Shown here: piece after piece, positions 7,601-11,364 of the stretch | Layout of the letters: each line of letters starts with the position of its first letter | How positions within the stretch are numbered: position 1 is the stretch's first letter | Assembly: GCA_002496955.1 (NCBI GenBank) | Contig: DALZ01000135.1 | Location: 1-11,364 of the forward strand | DNA: 11,364 bases | DNA from: Euryarchaeota archaeon UBA128 | GTDB lineage: Archaea > Thermoplasmatota > Poseidoniia > Poseidoniales > Poseidoniaceae | Direction of reading: 5' to 3' | Made by a program: the position numbers and the translations under genes | The notes under the pieces: model-generated | Database searches by the model: none | What the model saw: the letters and a program-made list of their open reading frames with translations, nothing else | Told to the model about the DNA's origin: nothing

Positions 7601-9424
7601 TCCTGTGTGTTCCCCATCCATCGACAGTAAATCGATAATAGCAGCTGCACGATTAATACTCAACGCTGGACCGGCGTCACTACCCAAACGTTCAGTTCTG
7701 ATAATAATGTCATGTAAGTTTACTTGACCACCTTGCTGTCCAATATTCAAACCACTATTATCAATCGATATGGGGTCGTAGGCTGGGGCGTTATCTTCAA
7801 TGGTCAAATGATTGAGCCATAAATCGACAGAATCCTTAACCAAAACACCACTACCAGCAGAGTAAGATACCGAGCAAAAGTTGCAGGTTACATCTCCTGA
7901 ATTAGATTCTATATCGTTGGATTTCTCAAATACCAGACCTGCTTGCTCCATATCATTTAGGCCTAGATTACCGTTCCCAATCGCGGTTAAATTCGACAAT
8001 GTAACATAGCGAGAATCGTAGACGTGAGCGCCTGATTGCCCATTATCAGTTAATTGTAGTCCGTCAACAATCAGAGTTGAGGAATCAATAAAGAGGCCGT
8101 CTCCGGTATTGTTGTGTAAGTACCAGTCGTTGCCTTGCATAGCACCACCAGAAGTTGCTGAAATCCCCGGGCCTGGTGCGCCGCTTATTTCTAATCCATC
8201 AAAAGTCGGCGCAAAAAATGAGGAACGAATGGCCAATCCTGCTTCGTGAGCACCTTGACCGGGATCACCAGAATTGTGAATTGCTAAATCCCTAAACGTG
8301 GTTGATGAGTCGACAAAATAGAGTCTTAGCCCAACGCTTGTTGAATCTTCTATGGTGGTGTTTTCAAACCAAGCACCGGTCGCATTAACCTCAATGGCCG
8401 CAAAGGCGAGGTCTGAGGTTTTGGCATTTGGTCCGCCAGTACCTCGAACGACTGTGTTGGTAAAGTCTGCAGTCTCATAGTTAGTATAGTTTGTATGGTT
8501 AGCCTTATCGACATAGATCCCTCTATACATCGAGTTGGTTACCAAACAATCGCGCACCACCGCTCTGGTATAGCCGCCATCGTCGATATGACGAATTAGG
8601 ATTCCATAATCGGATTTATCAACTGACACATTGGTAATCAGTGGACGACTATCTTCTACCCAAACACCCGCAGATATCGCACTGGCTCCCTCTGCGGTGA
8701 CGTTATCGATATCAAGATGCGAATAGATGCCTCCAGAATCTCCCCATATGTTCAGACCTCTAATGCGCATGTCGCTTAACTCGGCGCGCTCAACAATAGG
8801 CGAAGACCCTGCGCCGACCGATAAGCCAATGCCATAGCGCCAATCATTGTAGAAAAATCCTCGACCTGCTTGGCTGACTTCAAGGTCTTTGATTACTGGG
8901 CTGGCGCTGGTGAATAGATCTATGCCAACTCTTGATGGGTTCACTACCGAGACGTTGGTCAAGAGTGGGTCAGAACCATATATCGTCACCCCAAACATAG
9001 CTGATTGAATTGTTAAATTATCAATTACTGAGCCACGGCCTACCGAGGACTGATTGAATTGAATACCGTAATGGAGTCCACTATTAACTACTGAAAGTAT
9101 GACTGGGCATGCAGTATCGCCTTCTATTAACAATCGCCCTTCGACAAAAATACGTGCCGAATCAGGTAATTTAATTGTAGTGCAGGGCGTAATAATTAGT
9201 TCATCCGTCACATTAATTGTGTAAGATTCGCTTAGTTCAACCACTCCACTCCAAGTAACCTGGGCTTTGCTGGTGGCTGGAAAATCCTGAATTAATGAAA
9301 AATTGGTGTTGTCATTGTTTGGTAGTTGGGAAAGTGGTAACATCAACATAAGCAACAGCATAAACAAACAGGAGAAATAGCGCTTACTCCCCCCATCCAT
9401 AACGCTTGGTTGATTCTCACGCAT
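4637..9424 (-). CDS. Giant surface protein: right-handed beta-helix, PKD/Ig-like domains, C-terminal membrane anchor
   Basis: This is a 1595-residue exported protein. Residues about 15-33 form a signal peptide (KRYFSCLFMLLLMLMLPLSQL). The start may be ATG 9424 or M9 at ATG 9400. Residues about 60-690 form short repeating strands with N/G/D turns (LTNVSVVNPSRVGIDL, ITNVSVDKSDYGILI, SAGSGVLVKDS), typical of a right-handed parallel beta-helix. Residues about 700-800 look like a Big_1/carboxypeptidase-regulatory-like beta domain (NGIPDAPVQLSF, then NTDQNGYVTF). From about 803 to 1500 come roughly seven PKD/Ig-like domains with cues such as WDLDDDALSWEW, DPEGD, SSLDGV and LSDGVHQITAQV. A single helix at about 1517-1538 (FIAGGGLIVLAMIILTALI) ends in KRRR, placing the acidic, Cys-free tail of some 55 residues in the cytoplasm. 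Sequons are dense in the outer part. Likely roles are adhesion, glycan binding or an S-layer-associated function; no catalytic domain is evident. It is divergent from the RAM-domain genes. Confidence 0.88.
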   Translation of the reverse strand: MRENQPSVMDGGSKRYFSCLFMLLLMLMLPLSQLPNNDNTNFSLIQDFPATSKAQVTWSGVVELSESYTINVTDELIITPCTTIKLPDSARIFVEGRLLIEGDTACPVILSVVNSGLHYGIQFNQSSVGRGSVIDNLTIQSAMFGVTIYGSDPLLTNVSVVNPSRVGIDLFTSASPVIKDLEVSQAGRGFFYNDWRYGIGLSVGAGSSPIVERAELSDMRIRGLNIWGDSGGIYSHLDIDNVTAEGASAISAGVWVEDSRPLITNVSVDKSDYGILIRHIDDGGYTRAVVRDCLVTNSMYRGIYVDKANHTNYTNYETADFTNTVVRGTGGPNAKTSDLAFAAIEVNATGAWFENTTIEDSTSVGLRLYFVDSSTTFRDLAIHNSGDPGQGAHEAGLAIRSSFFAPTFDGLEISGAPGPGISATSGGAMQGNDWYLHNNTGDGLFIDSSTLIVDGLQLTDNGQSGAHVYDSRYVTLSNLTAIGNGNLGLNDMEQAGLVFEKSNDIESNSGDVTCNFCSVSYSAGSGVLVKDSVDLWLNHLTIEDNAPAYDPISIDNSGLNIGQQGGQVNLHDIIIRTERLGSDAGPALSINRAAAIIDLLSMDGEHTGLIWNGNNNRNYPSSLSRAELSGTSCLVLSEHQSLTGTDNVITSQCSGSITLQDSIVNWSGLTDLTQSTIINVDSLSNLHLHQPNQIALSNANIAPSGEIDVAWDISVWVQNNNSNGIPDAPVQLSFDQYEPNAQQNTDQNGYVTFPDFVGQRWTNLGPSAVSTVTIACSYDGQSNSSSVQLDDNKLVYCLLPLDNQPPFLYWDTPTDADIFPSASQVEFNASRSWDLDDDALSWEWTSSLDGVIGNTDKFTVNSGAGSQDLSDGVHQITAQVCDEKNNCVQQTRTIELANLVPVVFVEFTPELNSFNELVMAKTGSVELNLSGTYDPEGDQLNCWISTSYGLTYPDQSDSPMNCDEVIEYTFPAISTVGNPAPPENNFQLQLNVDDGVNAPVVLSYDTVLYNQIPDPIFSIVRAANYSENVVTLDGSQTVDPEGDNLAIEFYSSLDGVLQWSDGISGNVWQGYLSRGVHTIEMRVTDDSVENIGSVKVATELITVLNSAPVAIIKSPSMDDNYDSSELVLLSGNGSGDYDSSCASFNSVGFWHCAPDEPTLGTEFLQVSWTSDRDGRLSSTNQEGLYYATRLSSGLHTISLEVDDGINPPATATTVVEVAKSAPVLRLATPDSSLTYHSSEYIFWNAINSIDYDGDDFTMSVVSNLHNDAILDSVNADITHISQLQAGEHQITITLTDTDGMQRIEYMTLSILPSKPDAVIIYPAEGESFQGGDIITLEEASTDADFDIVYRQWEVIDKATGLTISTFSSSTEQITLSPGEYLVQLTVRDGLQNTEVTTRNIRVENTNPVLDSQSLIVTPTQLTTGLQTTIKVSIVLSDPDGTTDDVRATIVHGIQVWEFVLQDLDGDNTWEGSVEVKPEKSGRPNLKVIATDENSEFVTISQVSRTLVVSDADETKSNIPFIAGGGLIVLAMIILTALISKRRRATFEDELIKSWDSLRDPSNKSSDNQLEGGVIDNSTEVVNDVWSKLEQEEGLD

Positions 9425-9474
9425 TTGAATAGTTCGTCTTAATGAGTGATTTAGCGAAAGTGCTGGCCGACAGT

Positions 9475-9497
9475 AATCAATAAGAAACTACTTGATT
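9475..9497. promoter_or_regulatory. AATCAA-N11-TTGATT inverted repeat upstream of the RAM-domain genes
   Basis: Two 6-base inverted arms, 9475-9480 and 9492-9497, are separated by 11 bases in the 83-bp spacer between the divergent surface-protein and RAM-protein genes. The repeat ends 10 bases before ATG 9508. The left arm with its flank (TAATCAATAA) is also the best TATA-like sequence for a transcript starting close to 9508. The arm geometry would suit a dimeric DNA-binding regulator. The RAM proteins themselves have no DNA-binding domain, so simple autoregulation is not expected. This is suggestive only. Confidence 0.22.
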
Positions 9498-9507
9498 TAG
9501 CAAGGTC

Positions 9508-9741
9508 ATGCCTGAGGCATTTGTCTTGTTCAAAACGCTACCTGCACGGGAACGTGATGTGTATCAAACACTGAGTAACCATGCGTCAGTTGTAGAAGTT
9601 CATGCCCTATACGGAGAATACGATTTGATTGTGCGCGTGAGTTCAGAAGACTCGCGCAAACTTTCTGGAATGCTAATGAGCGACTTCCGTCAGATTGATG
9701 GAGTCAAGGATACACAGACTATGATTGCTGTAGAGTATTAG
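9508..9741 (+). CDS. Stand-alone Lrp/AsnC ligand-binding (RAM) domain protein, copy 1
   Basis: This 77-residue protein consists only of the beta-alpha-beta-beta-alpha-beta RAM (AsnC_trans_reg-type) effector domain. Visible are strand AFVLFKTL at the N-terminus, LYGEYDLIVRV (about 34-44) with the family's G-x-Y-D-L/I core, helix KLSGMLMSDFRQ, and GVKDTQTMIAVEY at the end. The helix-turn-helix half of full-length Lrp/AsnC regulators is absent. In archaea such proteins form oligomers that bind amino acids or related small molecules and may co-assemble with full-length regulators; the ligand here is unknown. AAGGT at 9502-9506 lies very close to the ATG, so initiation may be weak or leaderless. 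It is followed after 8 bases by a paralogue of identical length, most likely in one transcript. Confidence 0.88.
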   Translation: MPEAFVLFKTLPARERDVYQTLSNHASVVEVHALYGEYDLIVRVSSEDSRKLSGMLMSDFRQIDGVKDTQTMIAVEY

Positions 9742-9746
9742 GTGAT
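9740..9746 (+). promoter_or_regulatory. Ribosome-binding site for RAM copy 2
   Basis: AGGTGAT is fully complementary to the AUCACCU of the usual archaeal 16S rRNA 3' end. It overlaps the stop codon of copy 1 (TAG at 9739-9741) and ends three bases before ATG 9750. It fixes the start of copy 2 and indicates translation from a shared mRNA. It is the clearest such site in the window. Confidence 0.8.
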
Positions 9747-9749
9747 AGA

Positions 9750-9983
9750 ATGGCAATAGGATTTGTTTTGATTACTACAGAGCCGGGACAAGAGAAAGCC
9801 GTAAGAGGCAGACTCGAAGAGATTGAATTAGTTACTGCTGGGTGGATGTTATTTGGAGAGTATGACCTAATCGCCAGAGTACAAGCCGATGACGAGTATG
9901 ATTTGACCAGATGTATTGTTGAGGAAATCCGACCGATGGAAGGCATAGTCGAAACCAAGACTTTGATTGGCGCTGAACTTTAG
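9750..9983 (+). CDS. Stand-alone Lrp/AsnC ligand-binding (RAM) domain protein, copy 2
   Basis: This second 77-residue RAM-only protein shares the scaffold of copy 1: FVLITTEPGQEKAV at the N-terminus, FGEYDLIARVQADD (about 35-48), helix YDLTRCIVEEIR, and EGIVETKTLIGAEL at the end. The two align without gaps and match best in GEYDLI-x-RV and the G-x-x-x-T-x-T-x-I-x-x-E tail, so they look like a tandem duplication that has diverged widely. Copy 2 is closer to the common archaeal consensus (TEPGQE...GEYDLIARV). Heteromer formation between the copies is a reasonable guess. Its TAG stop (9981-9983) overlaps the TAA stop of the opposite-strand STAND-like gene. Confidence 0.9.
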   Translation: MAIGFVLITTEPGQEKAVRGRLEEIELVTAGWMLFGEYDLIARVQADDEYDLTRCIVEEIRPMEGIVETKTLIGAEL

Positions 9984-11364
9984 CCCTCGGCATGAATTCT
10001 GCGCTCTAATTCACCAGCAACCTTCACGCAGCCTGCCTCTCTAAATCTCACAATCGCTTCAAGCATCGATGCTCTACGTGAGGCCGGGAATAATCGCGAA
10101 TGTAATAGCCACCACCTGGCAGAATACCGAATTGCCGCGCTACTACGAGCAAACTTTGTTGGTAAAGCTAGGTCTGCAAAGTATCCCTTAGCTAATTCCA
10201 CTTTAGTATCCAACAGTGCCTCGGCCAAACGTAGTTTGAGTGAATTGGCAATTAATGGATGATTAATTTGATAGCAACTCGATTCTACTAACTCTATAAC
10301 TCGATCAACAGATTCTTGACCCGCAGAATATTTGGCTATCGCAGTCTTACTTTTTAATTGAACAATGATTGCGTCATCAACCGAGCCAACTGCCTCAAGA
10401 TTTGTCACAATTTCAGCCCCAGCGGAAAAATTCTGATTGGCAATCGCAATCGAATGCCTAATTGCAGATATCGCAACAACTAGTGACTGTCGGCCTTGTC
10501 GAATATTCTTCAACTCTATTTGTTGTAAATAATCCTCAACTTTATCGATTGTTGAACTGTTAACTGATTGGTTGGGAAATCTATCCTCAAGTATTCGGTT
10601 AGCGAGTGAAATTAACATTTTAGCACTTTCAGAGTGAGATTTTTGATTGATATATTTTGGCAGCATAGCCTCGCAATCACTTATTCTACCCTCCATCTGC
10701 GCCAAAACAAATTCTAATTCGATTAATTGTTCATCGGATAAGTGTGCTAGGTTGGCCCTAATTATTGATGGTTCATAGCGATATGCAGCGATTTGCGATT
10801 CAATATAAGCCAGTTGCGGAGAAATACCATTATCCATTATTGATTCATTTACAATCATCGCTAGTGCTGCAGTATCAAAATTCATGTTCCCGCTTAACAC
10901 ATTACCTAACTGCGTAACAAAATTAGGGATATCAGACTTTGACAGATGGTACAAATAATTCTCAAAAGCACCGAGTGCAGTTTGACCTGCCCAATGCTGT
11001 GCGAGCAATTCATGTAGTCCTAACTTAGTTTGCTTACTCATGTTATTGCTGATAACGTTACGAATTAAATGCTGTAACTCAAACCTGTTATCTAAGTTCC
11101 AACGCACTAAATTCAGGTCATCATAATACGCTAAATCATCTGCTATGAAGGAATATTTAGGAAGCAAAGGTTTCACTTCCAGAGACAATGGCAAGATCTG
11201 ATTTCTTTGAGTTTCAGTCAACCCACTGAGCACAACATCCTCAACATATTGGATAACGGTTGAGGAGGACTCTGGGGCGTTATATTCTGGCTGATGCAAC
11301 TTAAGAGCCAATGGGTGCTGACCCAAAGATTGAGCAATTAGTTGCCGTTTTGAAAGGTCAATAT
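9980..11364 (-). CDS. Probable STAND-type NTPase, C-terminal part (N-terminus outside window)
   Basis: The frame is open from base 11364 to the TAA at 9980-9982 with no stop, giving 460 visible residues; the N-terminus lies beyond the right edge. A TTG at 11326 could be mistaken for a start, but the codons before it read DLSKRQLIAQS and join directly to LGQHPLALKLH. That is the G-x-P-L-A-L motif marking the end of the NB-ARC-type ATPase core in STAND proteins. A winged-helix-like segment follows: VEDVVLSGLTETQRNQILPL, then LVRWNLDNRFELQHLIRNVI, resembling the 'ELHDLIR' strand-helix of these proteins. The remaining 300 or so residues are helical and TPR-like in texture (LELAEALLD-type helices, WWLLHSRLFPASRRA near the end), suiting a sensor/repeat domain. 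P-loop and Walker B would be off-window, so ATPase activity is unproven. Possible roles are transcriptional signalling or defence; none is shown by neighbours. Confidence 0.62.
   Translation of the reverse strand, partial: IDLSKRQLIAQSLGQHPLALKLHQPEYNAPESSSTVIQYVEDVVLSGLTETQRNQILPLSLEVKPLLPKYSFIADDLAYYDDLNLVRWNLDNRFELQHLIRNVISNNMSKQTKLGLHELLAQHWAGQTALGAFENYLYHLSKSDIPNFVTQLGNVLSGNMNFDTAALAMIVNESIMDNGISPQLAYIESQIAAYRYEPSIIRANLAHLSDEQLIELEFVLAQMEGRISDCEAMLPKYINQKSHSESAKMLISLANRILEDRFPNQSVNSSTIDKVEDYLQQIELKNIRQGRQSLVVAISAIRHSIAIANQNFSAGAEIVTNLEAVGSVDDAIIVQLKSKTAIAKYSAGQESVDRVIELVESSCYQINHPLIANSLKLRLAEALLDTKVELAKGYFADLALPTKFARSSAAIRYSARWWLLHSRLFPASRRASMLEAIVRFREAGCVKVAGELERRIHAEG

Noticed and set aside
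4637..9424. NosD-type copper-enzyme maturation protein
   Set aside because: Beta-helix proteins often draw this label, but no nos genes are near, and the PKD stack and anchor suit a surface protein better.
9508..9983. Full-length Lrp/AsnC transcription regulators
   Set aside because: Both proteins are only 77 residues and lack the N-terminal helix-turn-helix; upstream sequence does not encode one in frame.
11326..11328. TTG codon as start of a complete 448-residue protein
   Set aside because: The frame is open to the window edge and the upstream codons complete a STAND motif, so the gene is truncated by the window rather than starting here.

Overview
The window looks like chromosomal DNA from an uncultivated marine archaeon, most likely Marine Group II (Ca. 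Poseidoniales) or a close relative. This is inferred from four things. First, an exported protein has repeats alternating D-x-D-x-D-G-Y-G-D-N loops with DAFP/DDFP...QW linkers, a style I associate with that group. Second, there is a giant beta-helix/PKD surface protein with one C-terminal membrane anchor. Third, two stand-alone archaeal-type Lrp/AsnC effector (RAM) domain genes sit in tandem. Fourth, an AGGTGAT ribosome-binding site is complementary to the usual archaeal 16S 3' end. There is no rRNA, tRNA or other phylogenetic marker here, so the taxonomy remains an inference.

Layout from left to right. At 1-1323 (minus) is the N-terminal part of a secreted thrombospondin-type-3-like repeat protein that runs off the left edge. 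At 1468-2445 (minus) is a lipoprotein with a YHYH domain. At 2492-3817 (minus) is a GT-B glycosyltransferase of family-4 type. At 3866-4636 (plus), divergent from it, is a soluble family-2 (DPM1-like) glycosyltransferase. At 4637-9424 (minus) is a 1595-residue exported protein with a right-handed beta-helix, a linker beta domain, about seven Ig/PKD-like domains, a transmembrane helix and an acidic cytoplasmic tail. At 9508-9983 (plus) are the two 77-residue RAM-domain proteins. At 9980-11364 (minus) is the C-terminal part of a probable STAND-type NTPase whose N-terminus lies beyond the right edge.

The dominant theme is the cell envelope: three exported proteins rich in Asn-X-Ser/Thr sequons lie next to two glycosyltransferases that could take part in glycan or glycolipid assembly. 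The link between enzymes and surface proteins is only positional. The two RAM proteins and the STAND protein are sensing or regulatory in character and look functionally separate.

The region is very compact. Both convergent gene pairs meet with no spacer: their stop codons abut at 4636/4637 and overlap at 9980-9983. No gene-free stretch exceeds 150 bases. I found no CRISPR array, insertion sequence, RNA gene, integrase or recognisable defence cassette. Most of the content is accessory-type surface biology rather than a clearly new system.
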